DNA of 64,000 nucleotides from contig NC_062223.1 in the NCBI RefSeq assembly GCF_902686445.1, positions 41,138,998-41,202,997 of the forward strand, given 5' to 3'. Shown here in pieces: positions 1 to 11,171 of the stretch (position 1 is the stretch's first letter; every line of letters starts with the position of its first letter). The notes under the pieces are model-generated. The model worked only from the letters and a program-made list of their open reading frames with translations. It did no database searches and was not told the origin of the DNA. Source of the stretch: Sciurus carolinensis. Its lineage: Eukaryota > Chordata > Mammalia > Rodentia > Sciuridae. The translations under genes and the position numbers were made by a program.

Positions 1-1180
1 TAGCTTGATCTGATAGTTAAATCCTCTAATGGGTTGAAGAAAGCTATTGACTTTCAGTTTGTCTACATTTTTCTTGTAGGAGGGATAAGAGCAATGACTC
101 CCAGGTGCCTTAAATGTTACAACTAACACCAGCATCTTAATTTTATAAAACATATTTTAAATATCTTATTCAATTTAACCTTTGCAATTGAGATAATGAT
201 CAATAAAATGAGTTTCATTCTTGCTATGTTTTGCTATATTGATAAGTCAGAAAACTACCACAAATAAATCAAGCCACCAGGGAGAGTAGCATCTTCATCT
301 GATATCCACAGGGCCATTAGCTGTGGAAACTGCCTGGCTTCTATGAAAAAGTTATACGTAAACCACCGATTCCATTAAATCTTTCATCTTCTCATAGATC
401 TATGTTCTTTTGCTAATAAATGAATTTAGATATATCTTGTTGGAAACTATAGTACTAACCCTTCTTCAGTTATCCTCAAAGTGGTGCTTTTCAACTAAGT
501 CTTCCCACCAAAAATCCACCCTAGGTCTATTTCCCTTCATTGCTGATGAAAAGCAGCTGGTTATTATAATAAAATTGGACAATATTTGAAATTATTTGCT
601 CTTCTTGTACATAATTTCCATTCAAGACTATATATGTTATATATGAGGGAAAATCTGGTTTGCACTGAATTTTAATCTACATTGAAAAGTTAACTGGGAA
701 GCAGAGGTTGCAAAAATTTTATTGTTTTCATACCGTGCCTTAAAGTCAGGATAGGGAAGACTACAGAAATGGATGTCTATAAGGAACTAGAGAAAAGTGA
801 AAATTTAAAGGTCTATAAAAGTAGTAAGGTAGATTAAATGGCATGATATTCCTAGTGGGGAAGATGGCTTACCAGAATTGAGACACTTTAATAAGTTCAG
901 TGAACAACTTAATTTTGGAGTAATTTTAAAACCTTCTTGAAAAAGGCAGACAGACCACTTGGTAGGTAAAATATAAAATTGCCTTTGGGTTCCTAGTGAC
1001 CATAGCATCACGAAGAACTTGGCTGGTGCAAAATCACATTTGAATAAATTTGATTAGTTGACAAATTACCACTTAGGGAAGGGAACAAAATTGCAGACAG
1101 GATTTAAACTTTGATGAGTTTCCGAGTCCCCCTAACCAAGAGATTTTATCATTCTGCATATCCATGCCAGTATCCCTTTA
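1..1180. other. unique AT-rich DNA, no feature recognised
   Basis: I see no repeat family, RNA gene or convincing coding segment here. The short open frames are interrupted and have no recognisable domain. Confidence 0.5.
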
Positions 1181-1189
1181 GTAGAGAAG

Positions 1190-1420
1190 CAACAGTGAAC
1201 ATTCTGTACTTCTATATAACCATTCTAGCATTTACCAAACCTTTTGCATACATAGCCTGTTTTATTCCAGGTGCACTCTCAAAAGCTTTAAAGATGGCAA
1301 AGCAACTGAAGACAGACCACTTGAATGTTCTGACTGTGTTCATCTGATAAAATAGCAGAGACAAGATTTGAACTTGGGATTCAAGGATATTCCACTTCTT
1401 CTTGATCAAGTAATATAATC
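1190..1420 (-). repeat. MIR-like SINE relic
   Basis: Reverse-strand MIR pattern: a segment like 'tttaccaaaccttttgcatac', then a degraded equivalent of the conserved core, then a phrase like 'gacaagatttgaacttggg', which is the usual reverse complement of the MIR 5' region. The copy is old and strongly diverged, with no target-site duplication. Confidence 0.5.
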
Positions 1421-1518
1421 CCAGTTATATCAGTTCGTCCTTCAAGGGTCCTGATTTTGAATTCTTTCTACAGCAACCGTAAAGACTACACTGAACCAAC
1501 TATGGAGAGTAAAAATGA

Positions 1519-1750
1519 ATACTTTTTATTTTATTTTATTTTATTTGGTACCAGAAATTGAACCCAAGGGCACTTAACCACTGGGCCACATCCCAAGCCC
1601 TTTTCCTTTTAATTTTTCATTTTTTAAATAGGGTCTCAGTAAGTTGCTCAAGGCCTTGATAAGTTGCTGAGGCTGCCTTTGAATGTACTATCCCCTGGCC
1701 TCAGCCTCCAGAGTTGCTAGGATTATAGGTGTGAGCCGCCATGCCCAGAT
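1519..1750 (-). mobile_element. B1-dID-type dimeric SINE
   Basis: Read on the minus strand, this has a B1/7SL-like left half (its end is seen here as 'ggattataggtgtgagccgc') joined to an ID/tRNA-like half (seen as 'accactgggccacatccc'), with an A-rich tail seen as (TTTTA)n at 1526-1550. This dimer is characteristic of sciurid and related rodents. Weakly similar flanks around 1516 and 1750 may be the target duplication. It is moderately diverged. Confidence 0.85.
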
Positions 1751-1889
1751 AGACACTTTTTTAAAAATACTTTTCCTATCAGTTATTCTGACTAGCAATT
1801 GTGGAGGTCTATAATTCCTGCCATGTAGTTATATACTTTCTGTGGACATGGCATTATGAATAATTATAACAATTACTAAAATTTCTTGA

Positions 1890-2085
1890 AAATGTACATA
1901 TGCCTGACCTGGTTAGGCCTTTCACATGCATTATCTGAACTGATTCTCATACAGTCATCTATAAAAGGTACCATCATTTCCTCATTTTTACCACCAAAGT
2001 CAAGGAAATAGAGAGTAATTTGCACCAAATTACACAATTAAATGTTGGAACAGGAATTCCTGCCCAGGCAATGTAACATTGGAAA
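1890..2085 (-). repeat. MIR SINE relic
   Basis: Contains the reverse-strand MIR signature in order: 'cacatgcattatctgaactg', a 'ccatcatttcctcattttta' segment, and an equivalent of 'aagtaacttgcccaaggtcacac' ('taatttgcaccaaattacac'). Old mammal-wide element. Confidence 0.65.
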
Positions 2086-2099
2086 TTGTTCTCTTTAAC

Positions 2100-2860
2100 A
2101 TCAAAATTTCAGTAGCTGTTGTGACTATCTTTGCTCTATTTTCCATCAAAGAAGTCACCACTTAACTGGAAACAAAGTCTCCACATCTCAACACAGGCCC
2201 AGTGTAATCACTGCCCATTTATTGCAGGATCTGGGCATCACTGCTTGTACAATACCAAAACATCACCATCCCATGTCCTTACTCACTGCTTCAGTCTTGG
2301 CTTATCTTTCCCCAACTTTGCTAAACATGGAATAGACCACAAATACTTTGCAGAAAGACATTTGTAAGTCCAGCCTGCCTAGTTCACTGGTTATTAACCC
2401 ATGGGCTGCACTGGGTCTTGGACACAATTCTAGTTAATGGAGACAGTTTCGTTGCCATATCGCCACATCCGATGGGTAAGAATGGCAACTAAAGTAACCT
2501 GGAGAAAATAGGAGCTGTCCAATGACATCTTGGCAGGCATAACTTTCTGTCTTTTCCTTTGCACCTCAACTGAAGAAATCCTTCTAAAATTAAAATCCTA
2601 GAAAGAAATATTGTCAGCACTTCTCTAATAAAAACAGTGTTAGTGCCAGCTGGGCTTGCCTTAAAGAGCATCACCCCTCCCAATATATATTTATTGGTCA
2701 CTGATGGAAGCACATGGCCTTATAAAAACTAGAATAGTTATGCACTAAAATACTGGCAGCTCTTATTCCTGGCTTGTGAGGCAAGCAATTTTTATTTTCT
2801 CTTAAGATTCCTATGTATGCTTTACATTTATCCACAAGTCTATATTATCTTGTAATCAGA
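2100..2860. other. unique DNA, no feature recognised
   Basis: No repeat or coding signature was identified. Two short open frames (2131-2367 plus, 2489-2713 minus) show no domain or codon pattern. Confidence 0.45.
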
Positions 2861-2864
2861 CATA

Positions 2865-3200
2865 TAGAAGGAAGAAAAGTGGATCAGAGGAAGCAGATGA
2901 AGGGGGAGGGAAGTAGGGAGGTAAAGGGAAGGTGTTGGGAAAATAAATCAACCAGATTATGCTGTGTGCATGTGTGAATACTGAACAATGAATACCACCT
3001 TTAGGTATAATTGTAATGCACCACCTTTCAAAAAACTAATACATAGAAGGGAGAGGAGTAGAGTGGAGGTAGGGGATTAGGGAGGAGTAGAGGGAAAGGG
3101 GGAGTGCTGGGGAATGAAATGGAGCAAATTATGTGCATATATGAATATGTCACAATGAACCCATTATGTAGACTTAAAATGCACTGATAATAAAGGAAAA
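2865..3200 (+). mobile_element. L1 3' UTR tail present as two tandem copies
   Basis: Two consecutive copies of the same purine-rich L1 3' end (about 2865-3035 and 3038-3200). Each begins with 'acatagaag(g)gaga...', runs through a G/A-rich segment, then 'atgtgcatatatgaatatg'-type sequence and ends near 'aatgcac'. It matches the end of the L1 copy at 11560-12150. Either a 170-bp tandem duplication or two adjacent insertions would explain it. Confidence 0.7.
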
Positions 3201-3209
3201 TAAGAAAAT

Positions 3210-3960
3210 ATCTAGCTTAACCATGATCGAATTGTATAGACCTATCAAAGGAGGAGACTATCCTTTAAGTTTGTAAATTGCATAATATAAATATGTATCA
3301 AGAACATATCATGGATTAGATACTGCTAAAACCTAAAGATTAAAAAAAAAATTAGACACTGCTAGTATCTAAGCACGAAAGAGAAAGATGTGGTCTCTAC
3401 TCTCAATAATCAAGTATAGCAATTCTCATCTAATTTTCTTCCTACTGTTTCTTCTATTTCTATTAATACTACACCATTCACTTATTGTCAGACTTTTAAA
3501 TTAAAAGCATTTCTGATGTTTCTCAGTCCCTCCTATGGATTCAGTCATGGATTATGTCATATTTACTTTTCCTTCACAGTTTTTCAGAAATCATTTCTCT
3601 ACTTAATACTTATTCCATTATTACTCATGAGTAATACAATTTTCCAGTTGTAGAATATTTTACTAAAAATATCTAATGGAAATTTTAAAGATCCATTCTA
3701 ATGTCTTCCTGGGGAAAATAGAACATAGCAAATTTAACCTCCTTAATGCCAACTAATAAGTGGTAACACTAGGTCTTGAAACATTCTTTGTAATTCCATA
3801 TTTAATAATCTTTTCACTATAGTATTATATTTAGCATATGAAATAATTATAGATTATACTCACAGCTCTTCTCTGGATTATACTAAGACTATGTGGTTTC
3901 AGAGCATACCCTGTGTTTTCCTGCTTTTAGTGTTCTCTCAATCTGTTCTAATCAGAATGT
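3210..3960. other. unique AT-rich DNA, no feature recognised
   Basis: Only an A9 run at 3344 and general AT-richness are visible. No repeat family was recognised. Confidence 0.4.
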
Positions 3961-3964
3961 TTTT

Positions 3965-4180
3965 AGAGCTATTCTGTTATCAACTGGACAGATACTACTT
4001 AATCTTAAAGATTCAGATCAAATGCCACCTCATCCGCAAAGCTTTCCGTGATTCTCCTACCTAAGAAAATTTATCTTCTAAACTTTCATAGCAATTTCCC
4101 TTACCTATCCTAAAACACACTTAATATTCTACCCGGGTTGGCATTACTTTTATATCTTTCCTACTATTTTTGAAGTATTT
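3965..4180 (+). repeat. L2 LINE 3'-region relic
   Basis: Contains a degraded version of the L2 3' signature: 'cagatcaaatgccacctcat' followed by 'aagctttccgtgattctcc', resembling the consensus 'ctcaagcgtcacctcctccgggaagccttcc'. Ancient. Confidence 0.6.
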
Positions 4181-4189
4181 TGATCAGTA

Positions 4190-7100
4190 AAATAGTATGT
4201 CACAATCTTGAATCTTCCAAGGTCCTCAGGAGCAAGAAAGCCTTATAAATCCAATCACTGAGTTTTAAGACTTAAACATCATGAATCACTTTATCTGAGG
4301 TGTCTAGTTTGAAAACAATTGTCAGCAATATCTTTATCCTGACTAACATCAGTTGGGTAAAGTCTCAATGCTTAACAATCACGTGGAAACCCACAACAAA
4401 AACAAATACATCGAGAGAGCAAAGTGCCCAGGGTAGGCAGGGTTAGCTTGTTAACATTGACCATCACACAATAATACCTGGGCCACCCATACTCTGTCTG
4501 AAATGTGATAAGAAACACTCTTGCCTCTCTTCTCTCCTGCTGTATTTACAATGTTCCTTCAGATCCTCCATCCATAAGAATACAAAAAATGGCTGATAGA
4601 GTCGCTCCTTGGAAATTAAACTTAGGGTCACCTGGGTACTTCTACAGTGCGCTTCGGTGACATTTTCTGTGAGTTATAAATGTTGATTACAGATGTCATT
4701 TTTCAGAGATGGAAACAGACCTGGGAAGCCACCACTGCTGCAAATCATTCACTAATTTTGTAGACTTGTTTATCTCACTTGAAATAATCGAGGGTGAAAA
4801 GAATCAGTATTTTTTATTCAGAGAAATTGCAAAGGAAAAAAATGTATATAGCATACAGTGAGCCCAATCCATGTTACTCTTGACAAAATTTTATAATGGA
4901 ATCTGCCAACAAACAACGGGAACTGAGGAGCGTAAGCTGAACACACTGAGAAATGGTACACAAAGAACTCTTTAAATATGTTAAAGTTCAGCAGAAATGA
5001 AATTCGGAATGGATTCTCAACATTTTAAACTCTCTAGAGCGTACAATATCTTTACTCGTGAGCTACCTGAACACATGAGAGAAAGAGAGAGCGAATCAGA
5101 CACCTGAAGATATACAGAGAAGGAAGGTCAAGATGATAACGACAGGGCCACAGATAACACAGGGTATACAAATCTGTCATTTTGCTGATACAGGAAGCAG
5201 TAACAGTGCTCAGACTTGGTTATTTCCAAGGAATTATGCTTATAATCTACCACCTATCTATGTATGGAGATTCCTTGTGCAAGGAAATTATCCAGAGTCT
5301 ATCAGGTGCTACTTTAAGTCTCTTTAAGGAGCCATAGACAAGGTGATTCCATTTCTCATCATCTTCTCACTGTGATTTGTTCTGAGATACCCTGAAGAGT
5401 TCACAAAGCAGAATTATTTAATGAAATTTCACTCAGATGAATTTTGTTACAAGCATGTGGGAATAAAATAACAATAATGCTTTGTTTGCACTAAAGAGGC
5501 CTCGGTAGTCCAAGACAGTTCCCTGACTTGAAATTTATTTGAGCCCACAACCCAAGTCCAAGTTTATCTTTACTTTCTAGGCTGGGATGAAAGTAATCTT
5601 TGATAAGGAATCGAAAGTTTGAATTAGTACTTTGTCTCTGTTATTCAAGTTAAGGTGACTTATAGAGCAGTCAATATATGAAATCGCCATTGCATCCCTT
5701 AATTCGCATTTCCATAAGAAATTCCCCTATTGGAAATTTCTACAGATGATTGGAAATGAGAACCTATAAAAACAAGCCAGAGATGGTCTAAATGAGCAAA
5801 CCTTGATTGCTTCATATAATTTAGGGACACCAGCAGGAAACAAAAATCTACCTTGGTGGTAGGATAGCAGACAAGGCACCTGAAGACTTTTGGACTTGTT
5901 CTATAATATAACTCAACAGAGTAGTGAGAACATATTAGAATTTAAAAGGAAAACAATTCTGTTTTTTTTTTTTTTTTGCATTGAAGGGAAGAAAATCTTT
6001 TTAACATAGAAAATGACTTATTAGATATTTCTCTTGGTTAAATACAAACTACAGATTTGCCAAAAGAAGACAGGGTTATGACTTTGGACCATAACATCCC
6101 ATTTGATAGATTTTGATTAATAGAAGTGACTTAAAGGAAGACTCAAAATTCTGCCTTCAAGAGGTATCCCATCAGATGAACAAAAACCTTCAAAGATTTA
6201 AATATGCTAGTGGATATTTTATATGAACTCACCCAAAGCAGTGCTTTAATCTCATTTTTTTTTTTGCTAATAAAATAAAAGTCCTTGCTGTGCTCAAAGG
6301 ATCAGATCAAATTCCAAGGATTAAGATTTAAATGAGTAGGCAATCAAAACAGGCCTCTGACAGGGGTTTAAAATGGCAAAGAAGTTGGATACATTAGGAT
6401 TGAAAATAAACGTTTAAACATACTAATACTTAATTCTTCCTTCAAAATGGCTCTGAACTTATAAGGCTATACAACTCTCTATGAGAATAAAGTGATTGGA
6501 GTTCTCCTGATCCACACAGTTGAATGTCAGTGAGAAAATACAGGAGTAGTCGCTCTCCTGGTTGACTCTCTCATTTTCATTGCAAGCACGATTTTCAGGG
6601 TACAGTAAAAGTGCTATAAACCAGCAAGTGGGAAGGCCTTGGAACTAGTTAATTGAATTCCATGACTAAGGAACAGATGACTGACTAAGGTGTTTGAATT
6701 TTCTTTTACAAGATACACTACAAATAAAAAAAAAAATTAGCCCATTTCCCAGTCTTACTGAAAGGATGTAATAATCAGCTCTGCTGGCTGATGGTAATAA
6801 TAAAAAGCTAATAATTCTTCAATGACCTTGAGTAGAGACACTGCACATCAGCTTTACTCTTTGTTATCTAGGAGTACAATTTTGACATTTGAATCATAGG
6901 ACATCGCTCTCTTTCTGTTTTATCTAAGGCATTCCCCTAGGAATCTTTTGTTAACCAATATCGTATATCAATTTATTTTCTTGTTGTCTTCTTTTATTGT
7001 TGTTGTTACTAGAATAATTTGGTAATTGAAAGTTCTAGATGACTTCCAATTAGCCAAAGGTCTACTATATAATCCCCTGGAATTGATAAAGATATAATCA

Positions 7101-7625
7101 GTGGCATAAACAAAGAAATAAAAAACTTCTTCAGAAGTGGTTTTATTTCAGATGATCTAATGCTGACCTTGAATTGAATCCTTCCACTATTGTTAGGCAT
7201 GAATTTAGATTAGGTACAAAGCAGAATCTGAAAGTTTTATTCCATTTGTTACTAGGTTTTATAAAATGAGGAAGGAATATGGAATAAAAATCAAATATTT
7301 GCTGTCTTCTATCTTGAAAAATGATGTGTGTAAAAGTCAAGGAAAATCCAGGAAAAAGAAGGTTTTATGTTTGTACTAATCCAGTCCTAGAATATATAAA
7401 ACAATAATGATTTATATTGCCATGACGTCACATTTGAGACAGACTAGATGAGAAGGCTGAGGGAAGGGTCTCTGTAGTTTCTTGACAGGAGACATGGTAG
7501 CCTCATACAGCTGTGTGCCAGGAGAGACTCCAGGGCTTGACAACACACCACCTGAGATGGGCATCCTTGTACCTACCTCTGTACCCTCCTTCAAGAGTAG
7601 CCATCTGGGCTTTCTTTGGGAAAAG
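4190..7625. other. long unique, mostly repeat-free stretch
   Basis: About 3.4 kb in which I recognise no interspersed repeat. It holds a T-run near 5961-5976 and a perfect CRE-type octamer at 7423-7430. Such repeat-poor DNA may be under constraint, but only cross-species alignment could show it. No exon is supported. Confidence 0.4.
7423..7430. promoter_or_regulatory. perfect palindromic CRE-type octamer TGACGTCA
   Basis: The exact CREB/ATF octamer occurs once here in unique DNA, about 30 bp downstream of an 'aatatataaaac' AT element. A chance occurrence in 64 kb is plausible, so this is only a candidate site. Confidence 0.2.
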
Positions 7626-7639
7626 CACTACTCTTTCCT

Positions 7640-7778
7640 GTTTTTTAAAAAACTATTTTTTTTTTTTAGTTGTAAATGGACACAAAACCTTTATTTTACA
7701 TTTATGTGGTGCTGAGGATTGAACCCAGTGCCTCACACATGGGATTCGAGTGCTGTACCACTGAGCCACAATCCAGCC
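7640..7778 (-). mobile_element. ID-type SINE with extended conserved tail
   Basis: The minus strand carries an ID/tRNA-like body (seen as 'gtggtgctgaggattgaacc' and 'gtaccactgagccacaatcc') followed by a non-A tail seen as 'agttgtaaatggacacaaaa' before a T-run. It is flanked by an exact 12-bp target duplication, 'ctactctttcct', at 7628-7639 and 7779-7790. The same extended tail recurs at 37720-37869 and 54675-54815. Confidence 0.85.
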
Positions 7779-7789
7779 CTACTCTTTCC

Positions 7790-7955
7790 TTTTTAATCCT
7801 TAAGAAGCTAGTCTACCTAAGCCTCAAGGGATGAAAGCTATGACTAGGCCATGCCTAACATCCCTGTGCTGAAAACCAGGAATGACAACACATAAGGTAT
7901 CTGAATAACGAGAATATATGGTTATTAAAGTGTTTTCAGATTTTCATGTACCACT
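7790..7955. other. short unique spacer
   Basis: No recognisable element between the two SINE copies. Confidence 0.4.
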
Positions 7956-7964
7956 CTACCAATA

Positions 7965-8043
7965 ACATTTTTTTCTTGTTCTTTTCTTGGTGCTGGGAAT
8001 GGAACTTAGGCCCTCACACATACTACCACAGAGATGTCCCTCC
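7965..8043 (-). mobile_element. internally deleted ID SINE
   Basis: The minus-strand ID ends are present ('tggtgctgggaatggaactt' and 'gtccctccagcccc') but the middle is shortened. Flanks 'accaataacattt' and 'ccaccaacattt' look like a decayed target duplication. Confidence 0.6.
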
Positions 8044-8108
8044 AGCCCCTCCACCAACATTTGTGGAGCTGGTATTTACATGTATTTCCATCATGTCTCT
8101 ATTCATTT

Positions 8109-8535
8109 GTTCTGATTAATTATGAAGTGTCCCCTAAAAGCTCATGTGTGAAACAATGCGATCAATTTTAAGGGGTAAAATAATTGGGTTATGAGAGTCT
8201 TAACCTCATCAGCACATTAATCCAGTTGCATAGATTACCTGGTGACTATAGGCAGGTGGGGTACGACTGGAGGAAGTAGGTCATTGGGGGTGTCCCTTAG
8301 GAATTTATATTTTGTCCCTGGTGAGTGAAACATGCTCTCTGCTTTCTGATTGATATGTCTTGAGCTACCTTCTCCCACCACAGCCTTCCACCATGATGTT
8401 CTGCCTCACCTCAGGCCCAGAGCTATAGAGTTGGCTTTCCATGGACTGAAACTCTAAAACCATGATCCAAAATAAAGTTTTGCTCCTCTAAAATTGTTAT
8501 TGTCAGGTCATTGAATCAGAGTGGCGAAAGAGCTT
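8109..8535 (+). mobile_element. solo MaLR (ERVL-type) LTR
   Basis: A typical rodent MaLR LTR organisation: a 5' 'gaagtgtcccctaaaagctc' segment, a central 'gatgttctgcctcacctcag', a terminal 'ccatggactgaaactct', and a polyadenylation signal (aataaa) at about 8471. At least four relatives lie in the window (13443-13850 plus; 24424-24887, 36100-36511 and 48623-49043 minus). There is no internal retroviral region, so it is a solo LTR. Confidence 0.75.
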
Positions 8536-8627
8536 ATACGCTATCTAAATTACCTGGTCTTCTTCACACTGCTGCTCAGAAAGAAGTCCTGAAGTTGGGA
8601 ATCCTGGACTAGGAAAAAAATATTCTT

Positions 8628-8838
8628 TTCTGCTGGGCACAGTAGCACATGCTTGTAAACTGAGCTACTTAGGAGGTTGAGGCAGGAGGATCATGACCAG
8701 CCTCAAAAATTTAGTGAGACCCTGTCTCAGAATTTAAAAAAAGATGAAAAAGGCTGAGAATGTAGCTCAATGGTAGAGCACTTGCCTAGCATGCACAAGG
8801 CCCTGGGTTTAATCTCAATTCAAAAAAAAAAAAAAAAC
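8628..8838 (+). mobile_element. B1-dID dimeric SINE
   Basis: A B1-like left half ('ctgggcacagtagcacatgc', 'ggaggttgaggcaggaggat', 'gagaccctgtctcag') is followed by an A-rich linker and an ID half ('tgtagctcaatggtagagca', 'aaggccctgggtttaatctc') and an A tail. A short flanking repeat, 'atattct', sits at 8620-8626 and 8841-8847. Confidence 0.9.
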
Positions 8839-8895
8839 AGATATTCTATCCAGATGATCTGAATAGGGATTGGAAGCAATCTAGGAGGTGTGGTG

Positions 8896-9403
8896 TGTGG
8901 GGAGCCATCCAGGCCTAGCAGGATCAGACTTGGATAAGCCCTGGGATACAGAGGTTTGATCCCAGGAACTGACAGTAATGGGGGATTGTTTCAGAGAGCC
9001 TAGGAGTAGGTGGTCCTGTATGGAGTGGTTCGCTATCTGATTATATGCTAGTTCCCTTAAGCAAATGGTTTCCCTTACTCTACCCTATCCTGTTCCTCAC
9101 AGAAGAAACCCCCCTGGTCTGGGCCCCTTTACCTGTGTGATTATAAATAAAGGTGAAGGTGGGGTTCTCCATCTTGTTGGAGGCCAGATCTGGTATGGCC
9201 CAATCCACCACACCCCCTTCCATTTGAAAAGAGTATTGACTCTTGTGTGTTTATTGATTAGATAAGTTTATTAGAAATTAATTGATTTATCACTGGTACC
9301 ATCATCCTCTGGCAGTTAACTCTTCCCTCATCCACGCTGGACATGGCTGAAACCCCATAATGGTGCTTAATACACCCCTACCTTCATTCTACCGGGTTGG
9401 GTC
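8896..9403 (+). mobile_element. probable ERV (class II-like) solo LTR
   Basis: The segment starts 'tgtggggagccatcc', has a GC-richer U3-like part, 'gattataaataaaggtg' with a polyadenylation signal near 9148, then an R/U5-like part including 'ttgactcttgtgtgtttatt'. Promoter, poly(A) signal and a TG start fit an ERVK-like rodent LTR, but the 3' end is uncertain and I could not find a clean target duplication. Confidence 0.45.
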
Positions 9404-9529
9404 CAAAAGAAGAGATGGTAAAACCTGTACTCAACAAGTGGAGTGACGCACTCTTGACAGTGATGACATCTTCAATTGTCTTCACCGTCATAGCAGGAGA
9501 AATAAAACGTGCCCTCCACCAGTGCTTCC

Positions 9530-9848
9530 AGCTAGCATGTACTTGCAGTGTTGGCCAATATAGCATGACAAGAAAAAAAAAAAAACAGCAAAAATATGTA
9601 TTTGGAAAGGAGGACACAAAACTGCCTTTTATGTTGGGCACAATCATGTACAGAGGAAATCCAAACACGCAAATTATCAAACTAGTCAAAGAAGTCAGGA
9701 GGGTTGTTGAATATTAATTCAGTGCAAAAAATCCTGACATTTCCTTAAATCAAAATTTAAAATGTATAATGTTAAAATGTAATTTACAATAGCAGTGACA
9801 ACTATAAAGTATCTAGCCTATTACAAAACAAGTGGAAAAAAATGTAGA
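9530..9848 (+). pseudogene. ancient L1 ORF2 (reverse transcriptase region) fragment
   Basis: The DNA 'tttacaatagcagtgacaac' followed by 'tataaagtatctagcc' matches the conserved L1 ORF2 stretch encoding the segment downstream of the RT catalytic box. Upstream, 'aggaggacacaaaactgcct' corresponds to the 'KEEVKL' region just before the catalytic site. The open frame at 9397-9717 has lost the catalytic aspartates, so the copy is inactive. It abuts the Tigger-like element at 9849. Confidence 0.55.
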
Positions 9849-10137
9849 GTTGTCCCTCAGTATCAGTGGAAGATTGTTTCCAGGACCCACTGAGGATACC
9901 AAAATCTAAGGATGTGTGAATCCCTTATTAAAAATGGGGGAGGAGGGACAGTATTTGCATATAACCTAATCATGTTCTCTTGTAGACTGTAAATAATTTC
10001 TAGATTATATTTGATACTTATGACATGTAAATGCTACATAAACAGTCATACTGTATTGTTTAGGGAATAATGCCAAGGAAAAAAGTCTGTACAGGTACAT
10101 GTTTTTCTGCACATTTTTCCATGGAGATACATCCCCA
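9849..10137. mobile_element. Tigger-like (TcMar) DNA transposon remnant
   Basis: Typical non-autonomous Tigger features: 'gttgtccctcagtatcagtg' at one end, then 'ccaggacccactgaggatac', 'ttgcatataacctaatcatg' and 'tactgtattgtttagggaat'. It is interrupted or ended by the B1 SINE at 10143. Mammal-wide old DNA element. Confidence 0.7.
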
Positions 10138-10142
10138 GTTCT

Positions 10143-10266
10143 TTTTTGTTTGTTTGTTTTTTGAGACACAAACTCTCTAAGCTGCTCAGGCTGGCATCAA
10201 ACCTTGGATCTTCCTGCCTCCGTCTCCCAAGTCACTGCAATTACAGGTGTGTGCCACTGGTTTGGT
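10143..10266 (-). mobile_element. B1 (7SL-derived) monomer SINE
   Basis: The minus-strand B1 appears as a T-rich tail, 'ttgagacacaaactctctaa', 'ctgctcaggctggcatcaaa', 'cctgcctccgtctcccaagt', then 'caattacaggtgtgtgccac'. No ID half is attached. It lies at the edge of the Tigger-like remnant, so it is younger than it. Confidence 0.85.
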
Positions 10267-10422
10267 TTAACATATGTTTCTTAATGTGCCATCAGAAATG
10301 ATCACATGTAACTTATTTGTTGGTTTTATTCCTAAAATATATCAGAGCTAAGAAATAAAGAGAATCTAGAAACCAGGATGGAGAACTTTTGCCTTCATAA
10401 TCAACTACATTTACTTTCCTCC

Positions 10423-10453
10423 AAAAAAAAAAAAAAAATATATATATATATAA
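10423..10453. repeat. A-run followed by (TA)n microsatellite
   Basis: About 16 A residues run directly into about seven TA units. Simple sequence, likely length-variable. Confidence 0.85.
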
Positions 10454-11103
10454 TGGGTTAAAATCCACTCTTCTTCCTTTTTTTTCCCAGCCAGAATATC
10501 ACCCTTGGACTATTGATACAGATATTCTAGTCCTACTAGAAGCTGAGGCAGAGAGATAGAAAATATGGGAAACTGGCAAGAAGCGATTAAGAGGAGATAC
10601 CTAGGAAAATACCAGTAACTTACAGATTCTGTAAGGGAGAAAAATTCTAACTTATGAAAAACCACCACAAAAAAACCAGTTTGAGCAGTGAGCAGAAGAG
10701 GAGCATAGGTTGATTGCTAGTTGATACAGGAGGTGACTTCAAACCAGGCTCCTCCCCTATCTCATTGTCTATTCCTCTAGCAACTGTGGTTCGTGCAATT
10801 AAAATACTTATACTCCCTGATTACTGTCTGTTTCCATAACAGACTTGGAATGATACCGTGGAGCTACAAAATTACCTAAGTTTTAAATAGAACAGAAGTT
10901 TTTTATGTTGTTGTTTTTAAAACAATAATAGAATTTAGATCCTTGTCACAGACTAGGTTCTCTGAAATCAGATGCTAGGAAATGTATGGTGTACAGAACA
11001 TGTGTGAGGAATCAACATGGGGGAAGGAAAGAGAAAGAAAACAGGACAGGACAGGAGAAGATACTGAACTGTGATACAGCACCTACCAAGTCCTTGGCCG
11101 CTA

Positions 11104-11171
11104 GGCAGGGTTCTGAAGGTTTAGGCTCATCAGTGTGAGGCAGGGAGTTCTGAAGGTTTAGGCTCATCAGT
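11104..11171. repeat. two-copy tandem duplication, about 37-bp unit
   Basis: A 25-bp block (11110-11134) is repeated exactly at 11147-11171. The preceding 'ggcaggg' is also repeated. The identity suggests a recent duplication. Confidence 0.9.

Noticed and set aside
9397..9717. 106-aa plus-strand open frame, considered as a small gene or processed pseudogene
   Set aside because: The latter part aligns in order with L1 ORF2 around the RT catalytic region but without the catalytic residues; best read as a decayed L1 fragment.
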